This document shows, in pieces, positions 1 to 9,425 of a DNA stretch of 64,000 bases (position 1 is its first letter; every line of letters begins with the position of its first letter). A program made the position numbers and the translations under genes. The stretch lies in the NCBI GenBank assembly GCA_032718475.1, contig JAUCBJ010006625.1, positions 1-64,000 of the forward strand, written 5' to 3'. Below the pieces are notes generated by a model that was not told where the DNA came from, searched no databases, and was given only the letters and a program-made list of their open reading frames with translations. This stretch comes from Nemertoderma westbladi (lineage: Eukaryota; Xenacoelomorpha; Nemertodermatida; Nemertodermatidae).

Positions 1-189
1 CAGTTCTTGAGGAGTTGCTCCTCTGGAAGCGATGTCCGTTGGATTAAACTTCTTGGGGCAATATCTCCATTGATCTACATTGGAGCTAAGATTGTCATTA
101 TCTGAGGAGTGTGGTGTTCCCTCAGTTGGGTCGTCTCCCTCACTAGTATCTAGTAGACTGTCTGACAGGTTCTGCTTTGCGTCAGACAT
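1..189 (-). pseudogene. BEL/Pao polyprotein start, internally deleted, runs off window edge
   Basis: Reading the minus strand from an ATG at 189-187, 63 codons are open to the window edge. The first ~38 residues are acidic and Ser/Asp-rich, beginning MSDAKQ, like the gag start of the large element at 11703 (MSDKQD). They run directly into WRYCPKKFNPTDIASRG, which resembles the conserved linker between RNase H and integrase of BEL/Pao pol (usual form W-x-x-V-P-x-x-x-N-P-A-D-x-A-S-R-G). So gag N-terminus and pol linker appear joined with everything between missing. This is inference from motif recognition; the rest lies outside the window. The 5' leader would be the TACCGGTA-rich DNA to its right. 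Confidence 0.5.
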
Positions 190-269
190 GTTTGTGTGTA
201 CAGTTGAATGTCTACTGCTGTATTACAGTCTGAGCAAGTCTAGTAACTCAGTATTAACTGATAGCCTAG

Positions 270-565
270 TAATTAATTACCGGTACTGCTACTCAGTGTA
301 GCGTGATATATATAATATATTAGAATACCGGTATGCTTATAGTATATATAACTATTATTACAGACTAGGTTTATCACAGAATACCGGTATAATTTTAGCA
401 CAAATATATATAAATATATAATAGGCCTATCGGGAATACCGGTATACAGCTTACAGTTTGTAGTATATATAATTCTGGACTAGAATTAATTACAAGTACC
501 GGTATAATTTCAGCCTAGATTTATAGAAATAAGATAATAGGCCTATCGTAAATACCGGTATATCA
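270..565. repeat. Degenerate tandem repeat with TACCGGTA palindromes
   Basis: The palindrome TACCGGTA (or ACCGGTA) recurs near 279, 330, 384, 437, 498 and 554, about every 53-60 bp. A larger unit of about 117 bp is visible, as AATAGGCCTATCG occurs at about 420 and 537. It sits in the leader of the minus-strand BEL-like fragment and may be part of that element. Confidence 0.5.
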
Positions 566-1275
566 ATTATTTTAGAATAATTGAATTTCTGAACTTTAGG
601 GTTACTTGGTTACATTAACTTACTTTATTACCGTTATTTAAGCAGTAATCCAACTGATATTGAGACCTAATGGTTTTATGGTATGCCTACTATTTATAAA
701 TCGTTGGATTTGATTTATAATATATATACCCGTTTTAATGGGTTTTGTCTATGTTTGAAATAAATGTTATTATTTCTGGGGAGTAATCACTACACAAAGC
801 GGTGCGCTTTCAGTGAAGTGTTACGTATAGGACACTAAAACAAATAATTCTAATTTACCTAAGTTACTTAATACTACGAATTACGTACAATTCGGGTTGA
901 GATTACAATCTCTAAATAAACACAAAAATTTACAAAAACACAAATACGAATTTTTAGGGTATTTTTACAAGAAGTCTACAAACCAGCCTAACAAAGGGTT
1001 AGAAAACCGGTTATTACAACGGACAGGGTATTACGGTATTTGAAATAATAAGTAGTAGTAAATACACTGCGTTGTCCAGATAGGAAAATACCACCGCCTG
1101 ACGACCTATAGCCGTATCGCTATAGGTTCTACGTTATGTATCACGGAGTGTTCCTACCTAGAAGTTAATAGAGCTAATCGAATGTGCCTATCAACCACTT
1201 TACAACACAAATATAATGCTGTAATGTCTACAATAATTACTTCGGAAAGTACTGTACACTAAACCCTAAATTAGG
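566..1275. other. Gene-less AT-rich stretch
   Basis: No open frame, RNA or repeat that I can support. It lies between the BEL-like fragment and the pogo-type transposon. Confidence 0.6.
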
Positions 1276-1277
1276 TA

Positions 1278-1302
1278 CCGTAAAACGGGGTGACTTTGTC
1301 AG
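1278..1302 (+). repeat. Left TIR of pogo-type element
   Basis: Inverse of 3937-3961 with one mismatch (T/C at the 20th base). Preceded by the TA target duplication. Confidence 0.9.
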
Positions 1303-1547
1303 GCGGGGTGACTTCGTCATTACAGAGGGTGACTTCGTCAATACTAAAAATGATACTTAGTTTCTTGTAAAAAGTACCCGTAAATGTCTTATAATGTAAT
1401 TGGAAGTTCAAAACAGTAATAAAAACACAAAATACCGGTATCTATCAGCCTATACAAGTACAAAATAGGCCTAATATGGTACTATAGGTCTCAGGTACTC
1501 GAGATATTGTTATTTTGTCAGATTCTGTTTAGTGTTTTTGTTTAATA

Positions 1548-3305
1548 ATGCCACGTCAGTATAAGCGTGTGAGGGGTTCACGAAATTACCGAACAGCCTA
1601 CACAGATGAGTCGATGAAAGAAGCTGTCAACAGTGTTAAAAATCGTGGACTAAGTGTAATCCAGGCGTCAAGAGATTTTAAAGTTCCGCGAACAACCCTA
1701 AGGGATAAACTACATAACAACCACCCCCTAAAACATGGTGGACAGCAAGTCCTAGGTAGTGTTGAAGAAGAAGTGCTAGTGAAGGTAGTTAACGTTCTCG
1801 CTGACTGGAAATGCCCTGTAGATAATACAGATCTTAGCTTGTTGGTCCAGGGATATTTAAACAGGAAAGGAGTTATAGCAAGATCTTTTAAGAATAACAC
1901 ACCAGGAATTGACTGGATAAATAGCTTCAAAAGAAGACATAATCTAACTTCTCGAACTGCAGACAACGTGAAACCTACTCGGGCTGAAATTGATCCTGAG
2001 TCCGTCAACCAGTTCTATGACAATGTGGAAAAAGCTATACCTCCAGGAACCCCACCATGTAACCTCCATAACTGTGATGAGACCAATTTTTCGGACAACC
2101 CTGGGAGCAAAAAGGTGATATGCAGGCGAGGGCGCAAACGAGTCGAAAGAAAAATTGACCACTCAAAGCAGTGTACAAGTGTGATGTTCTGTGCCAGTGC
2201 TGAAGGGAAGTTTGCACCGCCAATGGTTGTGTATAAAGCTAAAAACTTCTACTCCGAGTGGACAACAAATGGACCTAAAGGAGCGTTATACGACAGCACT
2301 GACAGTGGATGGTTTGATCAGACTATGTTTGAACGATGGTTTTTTGAAGTATTTCTTCCACATGCTCTTGAGCATCGCTCCCCTGATCATCCGATATTTC
2401 TAATATGTGATAACCTTTCGGCCCACCTATCAATTGCTGTTGTAGAGAAGTGCTTAGAAGAGAATATCAAGCTGATTTTCATTCTGCCAAATTCAACACA
2501 TCTAATGCAGCCATTGGATGTTGCTGTGTTCCGTCCTTGCAAGGCCATTTGGAAGAACATATTGGAGACCTGGCGGAAAGAAACCAGAACCAAAGGTTCT
2601 ATTCCCAAGAACCAATTCCCTGGCCTTCTCAATCGTGTATCCACTAAATTAGAGGAGCGAACCCAGAACGTAGTGTCAGGTTTTAGAAGCAGTGGTTTGT
2701 ATCCTATTGATCGGAATGAAGTGCTAAAGAAGCTACCCCAACATTTGTCAGCTGATACTAGCACAGAGCAAGTCTCCCGTAGTTTTGGGGAAGGGGTTGC
2801 TGAACTTTTACAGCAACACGTGGGGCCGACAAAGAGAAAGACCTACAAGCGTGGTGTCAAACTGGCTCCTGGCAATCCTGCAACAGCTGATACCCTTCAG
2901 CAACTTCGAGTAAAGAAAATATCGAAACCCAGGCAGAGTAGAAAGACACCAAAGCGTCCGCGAACAGTTCAAATGAATGTGCAAGACAGCAGCAGCAGCA
3001 GCGAGGAGGAAGTAGAAGTGTTGTCTGAATCTGAGGCTGACATATCAATCTCAGCAGGTCCCAGCAACGAATCAGTACTGGTGGATTCGGAGAGCGAGCT
3101 TGAAGACGCAGAAGATGTTTGTGGCTTGTGTCATAAAGAAACTCCACCAAATAGCTCGAAGGGTTATGCAATTAATTGGGAGGATTGTGACAACTGCTCC
3201 CAGTGGTATCACACCCTATGCATAACCAATAAAGTTGGTACAGGTATTGCAGCTGTGGACATATGTCATTGTCAAATAGGAGATGCTACAGAAGCAGAAG
3301 ATTAA
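1548..3305 (+). CDS. Pogo/Tigger-like DDE transposase with C-terminal PHD-like finger
   Basis: This 585-aa single-exon ORF should cut and paste the surrounding element in the nucleus. Residues ~15-60 form a psq-type helix-turn-helix (..SVIQASRDFKVPRTTLRDKL). Residues ~72-145 look like a CENP-B-type DNA-binding domain (GIDWINSFKRRH). The DDE_1 catalytic core follows with Asp177 (NCDETNFS), Asp288 (ICDNLSAH) and Asp324 (MQPLDVAVF), a DD35D arrangement typical of pogo. A Ser/acidic stretch (~480-510) leads to a Cys-rich end with spacing of a PHD finger: C525, C528, C547, C550, H555, C558, C573, C575. Transposases of the Jerky/Tigger group from invertebrates often carry such tails. The start is the first ATG, 270 bp inside the left TIR. 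All three catalytic Asp are present, so it is plausibly functional. Confidence 0.9.
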   Translation: MPRQYKRVRGSRNYRTAYTDESMKEAVNSVKNRGLSVIQASRDFKVPRTTLRDKLHNNHPLKHGGQQVLGSVEEEVLVKVVNVLADWKCPVDNTDLSLLVQGYLNRKGVIARSFKNNTPGIDWINSFKRRHNLTSRTADNVKPTRAEIDPESVNQFYDNVEKAIPPGTPPCNLHNCDETNFSDNPGSKKVICRRGRKRVERKIDHSKQCTSVMFCASAEGKFAPPMVVYKAKNFYSEWTTNGPKGALYDSTDSGWFDQTMFERWFFEVFLPHALEHRSPDHPIFLICDNLSAHLSIAVVEKCLEENIKLIFILPNSTHLMQPLDVAVFRPCKAIWKNILETWRKETRTKGSIPKNQFPGLLNRVSTKLEERTQNVVSGFRSSGLYPIDRNEVLKKLPQHLSADTSTEQVSRSFGEGVAELLQQHVGPTKRKTYKRGVKLAPGNPATADTLQQLRVKKISKPRQSRKTPKRPRTVQMNVQDSSSSSEEEVEVLSESEADISISAGPSNESVLVDSESELEDAEDVCGLCHKETPPNSSKGYAINWEDCDNCSQWYHTLCITNKVGTGIAAVDICHCQIGDATEAED

Positions 3306-3936
3306 ATGTGATTGAATCAGGGGAAGGAGATGACACCTCACTTTTGACGTTGACTATGTGCGTGTTCGTTGTATTAGGCTTTATTCTTAATTCTTTCTAC
3401 CTCATCTAGGTATTACCTACCTCGCCATAAAACTCATAATATTGTATTGTGCTACTTTTTATTTACTCACCCTCATGTCATATATATATAGGCCCTATTG
3501 TATCTCTATAATTGTGCTATTATTTTATGCAATTTACAAACAATGCAATAAGATTTTCTGATATCTTTATTTGGCATCATTGTGGCCCATTTTAGTGACA
3601 ATAGAAAACGGCTATGGACTAACCAATATCCATGTAGAGGCCATTTTTTATTGTCATTATCATGGGACTTTTTTTAAAACTGAAAAACAGGTCGAAGTCA
3701 CCCCTTAGCCGGGTTTATTTCGCATTCTCATCACGAAAAGCTTCAGTGGCGAAGTCACCCCATAGCATGGGGTGACTTCGACACTTCTTTGAGTTAAAAA
3801 AAAATAGACAAGCAAGCCAAATTGGCATGCTTGTCTATTTTAAACGTATAGCTGGATAACATAATGTTACAATAAGCTGAAATACTCCACAGTATGACCT
3901 ACCAGTAACTAGAAAATAACTGAAACGTGCTCAAAA

Positions 3937-3961
3937 CTGACGAAGTCACCCCGTTTTACGG
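3937..3961 (-). repeat. Right TIR of pogo-type element
   Basis: Inverse of 1278-1302, followed by TA at 3962-3963. Confidence 0.9.
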
Positions 3962-3963
3962 TA

Positions 3964-4196
3964 CGAGTACTTATATAACAGACAATCAGTAGTTAAATAT
4001 ACTTTAACAGCTAAAAGAACCACGGCATCTGCTGGAGTGACCGATGCACAAAATCACCAGTCTTTACCTACGCCGAGCAGCCCGTGTAGTACCGGGGTTA
4101 ATTTAACTATAGCGGTATGTATAACAAACACAATTACTGTAGGAACAAACTTGGGGAATGAATGTTGCGGATAATCGCATAAACTCTGAATAATAA
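3964..4196. other. Gene-less spacer
   Basis: Flank to the right of the pogo-type element; nothing recognised before the 288-bp repeat. Confidence 0.5.
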
Positions 4197-4284
4197 ATAT
4201 TACGCTACGCGTACAAACTACTCAAACAAAATACAGACCGAACACTGACAGACTACTATCAAGCCTAAACAAACTACGGTATAT

Positions 4285-4404
4285 GCAGACTCCGAAATGA
4301 TTAGGGAGTATGCGCTCTAACCCAGTAGTGCGACTTATTCTTTAGTTGGGGGATTACCTTACAGCGTTCGCTGCCCCTACTGCCTAATCGTACTTAATCG
4401 GACA
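4285..4404 (+). ncRNA. Candidate structured RNA core, copy 1
   Basis: The 120-bp block is identical to 4573-4692 although the flanking repeat has diverged. It can form nested helices: GATTAGG (4299-4305) with CCTAATC (4383-4389); CAGTAG (4323-4328) with CTACTG (4377-4382), directly stacked on the first; GGG (from 4348) with CCC (4374-4376); and CAGC (4362-4365) with GCTG (4370-4373) closing a GTTC loop. A U-rich ATTCTTTAG precedes the GGGG stem, loosely like an Sm site before a 3' stem-loop. I do not recognise the family, so the strand and RNA status are inferred from folding alone. No T-run terminator or promoter was found. Confidence 0.35.
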
Positions 4405-4572
4405 GCTGATCTACACACGCGGCAATCCGTTCAGACCTAATAACAGCCAGACAACTATCCAGCCTACAAATTATCTAAATAAAATTATACGCTACCCGTA
4501 CAGACTTACACAAACAAAGTACAGACTAAACGATGGCAGACCACTCTCAAGCCTAAATAAACCACAGGACAT

Positions 4573-4692
4573 GCAGACTCCGAAATGATTAGGGAGTATG
4601 CGCTCTAACCCAGTAGTGCGACTTATTCTTTAGTTGGGGGATTACCTTACAGCGTTCGCTGCCCCTACTGCCTAATCGTACTTAATCGGACA
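4573..4692 (+). ncRNA. Candidate structured RNA core, copy 2
   Basis: Identical in all 120 bases to 4285-4404, with the same nested helices. Recent gene conversion of this part alone is the main alternative to selection. Confidence 0.35.
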
Positions 4693-4760
4693 AGTGCTCT
4701 ACACACACTGCAATCCGTTCAGACTTAACAGCAATCAGACAACAGCTCAGCCTACAAATT

Positions 4761-6173
4761 GTCTGTACAATCTGATCAGGTTTACACGCCTTCTGTTCAA
4801 TACTGGCCTACAAATAAATAAAACTTGACAGAGATAAGTAAACCATATAAAGGTATAAGGGGTGATCAATCCCTAATCCCCTAAACAGCCTACCGGTATA
4901 CAACAATCAAATCGAATAATACTAGTGTACTTATACGGCAGTACCGGTTAGAACAGTTAGGCCTACTGACCTACAGAATGTACCGTTCAGGTTTACCGGT
5001 TGACCGGTACTTTCAACTTTATTGCTTACTGCAACAAAGAAGCTATATCCTTTAATGTTCGCGCTTTCAGACCTTTGGCAGTTTAACCCGCCAAATTAAG
5101 ATGTCTTCTAGATATTAAATCGCTTTTTAGCCTATGACAAGTATTTGATTCACTACACTAGTCGAAACCAATCCGTGCGCGACCATTCACCCGCTGGATA
5201 TTCCCGGGAGATTGGGTTCGACGGTTTAATTTTGTTGCTATGTAAGCCTAATGTATTATTCGACTGACAGTATTATATAATCTCTGACAATATTATTTAC
5301 CTTCGGGAATATTAACAGTTCCTTTAGGACGTGGCGCTTTATCTATATAAACAGAGTTATGACTTAAACTACTCACAACGATATGGCTTAATTATAATTC
5401 ACATATATGGCGCATTCTTTAGGAATTGCTTCTTTAACAGACTCACTCATACACAATGCTGCACAATACTGCACACTAATCTGCCGATCTTCACTGATTT
5501 TAGTCACATATAAAAGGAACACAGACTGACTCATGTAGGGTCTATCAAATAACATTAGATTCACTTCAAACCACTTTAACATAAGTCACAATCGTTTATC
5601 TGTAACCTTTCTCTCTTACCTTCGGTATATCAAGAATATTGGGTGTCGGGTTATTTCTCGTTATTCCAATATAATAATTCATCAACAAATATAATGAATA
5701 ACCGACAACAAATAGCAGTATGCAATATTCACAAAGCCAGTTATGCAGTACTGCAGTATGCAGTGATTACGAAATTGCAGAGTGTTTGTTTCGTCAGTTA
5801 AAGGATATATGTCCTTGTAATTAAACCTACTAGTGTTGAGCTAAAAAGCATAAAACATAAAACACTAAAAGCCGTTCTTTCGTGGCTTTGAAAAACTCGT
5901 GACTACTGCTCTATACGAGTATACCAACCACTCTTATTCCACGAAGCTCCCGTTCAACACAGAGAAAGAGCAGTGAGATAGGAAATTTTCAGTTCAGTAC
6001 TCTGTGATTGGTCAAAATCAAGGCTAACTCAAAATTCTATTGGGAGATACAAAAACAAGGCTATGACGCAACCTCCCTAGGCTTGTTGGCCGATTAAACA
6101 GAGCCCAGATGCCTGCGTACAGCAAATCAGCCAATAAGCTGGTAACTTGCACTATTTTTAGCTGTAGATCACT
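4761..6173. other. Gene-less stretch
   Basis: No supported gene. Short frames at 5331-5513 and 5388-5582 overlap on opposite strands and show no recognisable features. Confidence 0.5.
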
Positions 6174-6941
6174 TTGAGAGTATTCTTAGCGACTGGGGGG
6201 GAACTGGCCAACAAGGCAAACGAATCAGTTATCCCACAAAAGCTTTTACACAAACACAGAGGTTACCCCCTCAACTTCCTGTTAGGCCTCTACGCATGGG
6301 AACCCGACCCCCGACTACCATGCAACCCCCCAACCGCCCTCCCCCAAACACATACACACCCGCCGATATACCTCGCGACCACACCCCATTTCATCAAAAT
6401 GCTTTCCGCCACTGTTACGAGACACAAAAAATTTCTTAACGAAAATCTTATCCGCGTCATCACCGTTCCCCGCAACCTGCCGAACCTCGGACAAATCCTC
6501 ATCCGCAAAAAGCAACCCCAATGTAACACCGGTAACCAGCCCTGCCACATCTCCCGATGCTTATGCTGCAAAGCTATAACCAACCCCCCAACCACCCCAT
6601 GGGGCGAACGTATTACCGGTCAGTTTAATTGCAAGTCCCATAACATTCTTTATTTTATCGCGTGTCAATCTCATCCCGAGCAGTGGTATCTAGGCCAGAC
6701 CGAACAATTTTTACATAAGAGACTAAATGCTCACCGGGCCGCAATCCGCGACGCTAGAAAAGGTATCGACACAACTGACCCCGAAGTACTCCTTTTGCAA
6801 CACTTTACCGACTGCCCCCTGCATGACCTCCATATCACCTGTTTCAAACAATTCCGGAACCACAACCGCCGAATTAATTCCGAGTCCGTTCTGATCAACC
6901 TCCACCGTCCTCCCCTCAACAAAATCACACCAGCAATGTAA
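6174..6941 (+). pseudogene. Penelope-like element, C-terminal GIY-YIG endonuclease fragment
   Basis: 255 codons are open. The middle (THPPIYLATTPHFIKML.., then NLPNLGQILIRKKQ) matches the RT-endonuclease linker of Penelope-like elements. A Cys/His cluster (CNTGNQPCHISRCLCC) is the zinc-finger-like motif preceding their endonuclease. The GIY-YIG module follows: ILYFIACQ, then WYLGQTEQFLHKRLNAHRA. The RT palm that should lie upstream is absent, so this is a 5'-truncated copy. No ATG is needed: the frame opens at a TTG and upstream is non-coding. The poly-C tract and tandem repeats after it may be its 3' part. Confidence 0.8.
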
Positions 6942-7360
6942 CCCTAACTCTTCCTGTACTGTATAGACTTTTTTTCCCCCTTTTTTTGTTTATTAAATAT
7001 ATTACTTTTCCCCTTTTTTGGCGTCACGCTTAGCACATTTTTCGATTTAAGCCAGCACAGCCACCCCCCCCCCCCCCCTATCCCTTTAGGAGCTATCGTT
7101 TTCTGATACTCAGATTTATTTATTTTTTCTAATTAATTTAATTTCCTCGAACCCACTGACACATTGTTCGCACTTACAGTAGCCGTGTATCAGGAATTAT
7201 TTTCACAGCAATTGATCCCTTTCTGCTGTGAATTTTACTAAACCTCTCTACTCTCTACTGTATCTCCCCGGCAACCGAACTATTTTAACAATCCCGCCAA
7301 CACCAAGTCTATATCCGCCAGCAGCACGCCCATTTTAATTATCCGCCTTATGATAATTCA
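6942..7360. other. 3' region of the Penelope-like copy
   Basis: Non-coding and pyrimidine-rich, with a poly-C tract near 7063-7078. Nothing else recognised. Confidence 0.4.
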
Positions 7361-8199
7361 GTTCATTACTATGTTCATTTTAGTATAATAAACCCCCGTT
7401 AGATTTTTTTAACCTTTTTGGTGCTTAATATTTCTCTTAATTATTTCAATAATTGTTCTCACCAATAATAATTTTATAAACTGCATTACTATGTTCATTT
7501 AGTATAATAAACCCCCGTTAGATTTTTTGAACCTTTTTGGTGCTTAATATTTCTCTTAATTATTTCAATAATTGTACTCACCAATAATAATTTTATAAAC
7601 TGCATTACTATGTTCATTTTAGTATAATAAACCCCCGTTAGATTTTTTTAACCTTTTTGGTGCTTAATATTTCTCTTAATTATTGGTATAGTTGTACTCA
7701 CCAATTATAATTTTATAAACTGCATTACTAATGTTCATTTAGTATAATAAACCCCCGTTAGATTTTTTGAACCTTTTTGGTGCTTAATATTTCTCTTAAT
7801 TATTTCAATAATTGTACTCACCAATAATAATTTTATAAACTGCATTACTATGTTCATTTTAGTATAATAAACCCCCGTTAGATTTTTTAACCTTTTTGGT
7901 GCTTAATATTTCTCTTAATTATTGGTATAGTTGTACTCACCAATTATAATTTTATAAACTGCATTACTAATGTTCATTTTAGTATAATAAACCCCCGTTA
8001 GATTTTTTAACCTTTTTGGTGCTTAATATTTCTCTTAATTATTGGTCATAGTTGTACTCACCAATTATAATTTTATAAACTGCATTACTAATGTTCATTT
8101 TAGTATAATAAACCCCCGTTAGATTTTTTAACCTTTTTGGTGCTTAATATTCTCTTAATTATTGGTATAGTTGTACTCACCAATTATAATTTTATAAAC
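7361..8199. repeat. Tandem repeat, about 119-bp unit, seven copies
   Basis: Units share CATTACT(A)ATGTTCATT, then TAATAAACCCCCGTTAG, then ACCTTTTTGGTGCTTAAT, then CTCACCAATWATAATTTTA. Two subtypes alternate: TTATTTCAATAATTG and TTATTGGTATAGTTG. Copies begin near 7364, 7483, 7602, 7723, 7842, 7961 and 8082. Confidence 0.85.
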
Positions 8200-8505
8200 G
8201 TAAGTATTTTAGCCGGCTTTCAAACTTATTCAAATTCAACCTATAGTGCTAACTTTATCTGACAACCTAATTCATACCTCATATTTGTTAGTTTATTTAT
8301 ATTGTCCTTCTTTGGACCACCACACACATACTGTATGTTATGCCCATTTTCAGCTAGTAACCTTAGCGCGCTTATCGCCATCCTATACCTATATTTATTT
8401 TGATGCACCCCACTCTCAAACAATATCCCAATAAGTATCAACTCTTTCCTAGTATCTTAAATTTTTTCGATTGCACTCACCAACATGAGTATCTGACTGT
8501 ATATT

Positions 8506-8612
8506 TGGTATTTGAACTACAGTATTTTTAGTATTTGAACTACAGTATTTTTAGTATTTGAACTACAGTATTTTTAGTATTTGAACCACAGCACTTTTAG
8601 TATTTGAACTAT
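8506..8612. repeat. 23-bp tandem repeat, about five copies
   Basis: The unit TAGTATTTGAACTACAGTAT repeats with a 23-bp period and drifts in the last two copies. A poly-C tract follows near 8671-8687. Confidence 0.8.
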
Positions 8613-9052
8613 AGTAGGTTGAATTTTGAGTGATATGTTTATAACTACTATCCTCTACCCGCACACCTTCCCCCCCCCCCCCCCCCATTCATGTGCGTAT
8701 GATCCTCTACCCTTTAGTTCTATTGACCTACTGTATGTTTGCGTTAGGCCCTAACCCCCCCTTGTCTGCAGCAGCTCGTCAGCCCGCATCCTTGATACCG
8801 GTAGTGACCAAACAGCCACAGGCAGCCCGCCCACATGCAGACTGCTACCCCAACCAATAACCTGCAGACCTCCTGATTTACTACTGTGGTACATAATAAT
8901 TACATATAATTATAATAACTTAATCTTTCTTTAATCTGTTTCTCCAGTTATGCTGCACCACCATTTCACGTGTACATGTTCTTAGGTTATGTCGGTAGTC
9001 ATACCATTTTATTTAAATTGATCTATTTTTAATGTTTATATTATAACAATGA

Positions 9053-9093
9053 ACCGCTGAGGACGCCCGCAACGGGTGAAATGCGCATACGGT
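9053..9093 (+). ncRNA. Hammerhead ribozyme-like motif
   Basis: Core elements appear in order: stem I strand ACCG (9053-9056), CTGAGGA (9057-9063), a GC-rich hairpin CGCCCGCAACGGGT, GAAA (9078-9081), the self-complementary ATGCGCAT (9081-9088), a cleavage-type triplet ATA, then CGGT (9090-9093) pairing with stem I. Penelope-like elements are known to carry small type I hammerheads whose palindromic stem III acts as a dimer, and a Penelope remnant lies just upstream. A weak point is stem II: the base after CTGAGGA must be bulged, or it competes with the G of GAAA. Confidence 0.35.
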
Positions 9094-9377
9094 AACATTT
9101 AAATATTTTTACACCTCGTGGCAAGACCCTCTACACCCCCAACAGATTCTCCACCCCTGGAGTATACCTGAAATCAATTTAGGTATTGAGTTCGAATCCT
9201 AGTAAGTGCGAATTATTTTTTGTGCAGAATTCCAACTCATTTAAATTGACCGCTACAAATTAATTGCATTTGTCTGTACCAATGAGACTGTAGTTATTTG
9301 ATTGTAACCAATGTCGTGCAAGTTATACATTAGCTGGACCAATAGCTATCTTTAAAACCTTGTTAGAACCTATAGAA

Positions 9378-9399
9378 CAATCGAGAATTTTCTCGATTG
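9378..9399. promoter_or_regulatory. Perfect 10-bp-arm palindrome in U3
   Basis: CAATCGAGAA, two T, TTCTCGATTG: a perfect inverted repeat about 20 bp upstream of the TATA box. The position suits a dimeric transcription factor site. The right repeat carries the same sequence at 24907-24928. Confidence 0.45.
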
Positions 9400-9417
9400 A
9401 TTGCGGCACAAATTTGG

Positions 9418-9425
9418 TATATAAA
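9418..9425 (+). promoter_or_regulatory. TATA box of the left LTR
   Basis: TATATAAA is followed about 33 bp later by an initiator-like TCATTA (9450-9455). This is the probable start of the genomic transcript. The equivalent box in the right repeat is at 24947-24954. Confidence 0.55.

Larger units (their letters stand above)
1278..3961 (+). mobile_element. Complete pogo/Tigger-type DNA transposon
   Basis: The ends are perfect inverted copies of CCGTAAAACGGGGTGACTT (1278-1296 and 3943-3961), extending to 25 bp with one mismatch. A TA dinucleotide flanks each end (1276-1277 and 3962-3963), the target duplication of the Tc1/mariner/pogo superfamily. Subterminal copies of GGGTGACTTCGTC repeat inside both ends (about 1306 and 1328; inverted about 3690, 3752 and 3768), as expected of transposase binding sites. 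The element is 2684 bp and encloses one uninterrupted transposase gene. Intact ORF, TIRs and target duplication suggest recent activity. Confidence 0.9.
4197..4760. repeat. Two-copy 288-bp tandem repeat
   Basis: Two copies about 288 bp apart (anchor GCAGACTCCG at 4285 and 4573). The flanks of the copies have diverged, with indels and many substitutions, but an inner 120-bp block (4285-4404 and 4573-4692) is identical. See the candidate RNA entries. Confidence 0.8.

Noticed and set aside
4285-4404. U1 or other spliceosomal snRNA
   Set aside because: The GCGTTCGC loop and U-rich site are only loosely similar; no 5' splice-site-pairing sequence is found.
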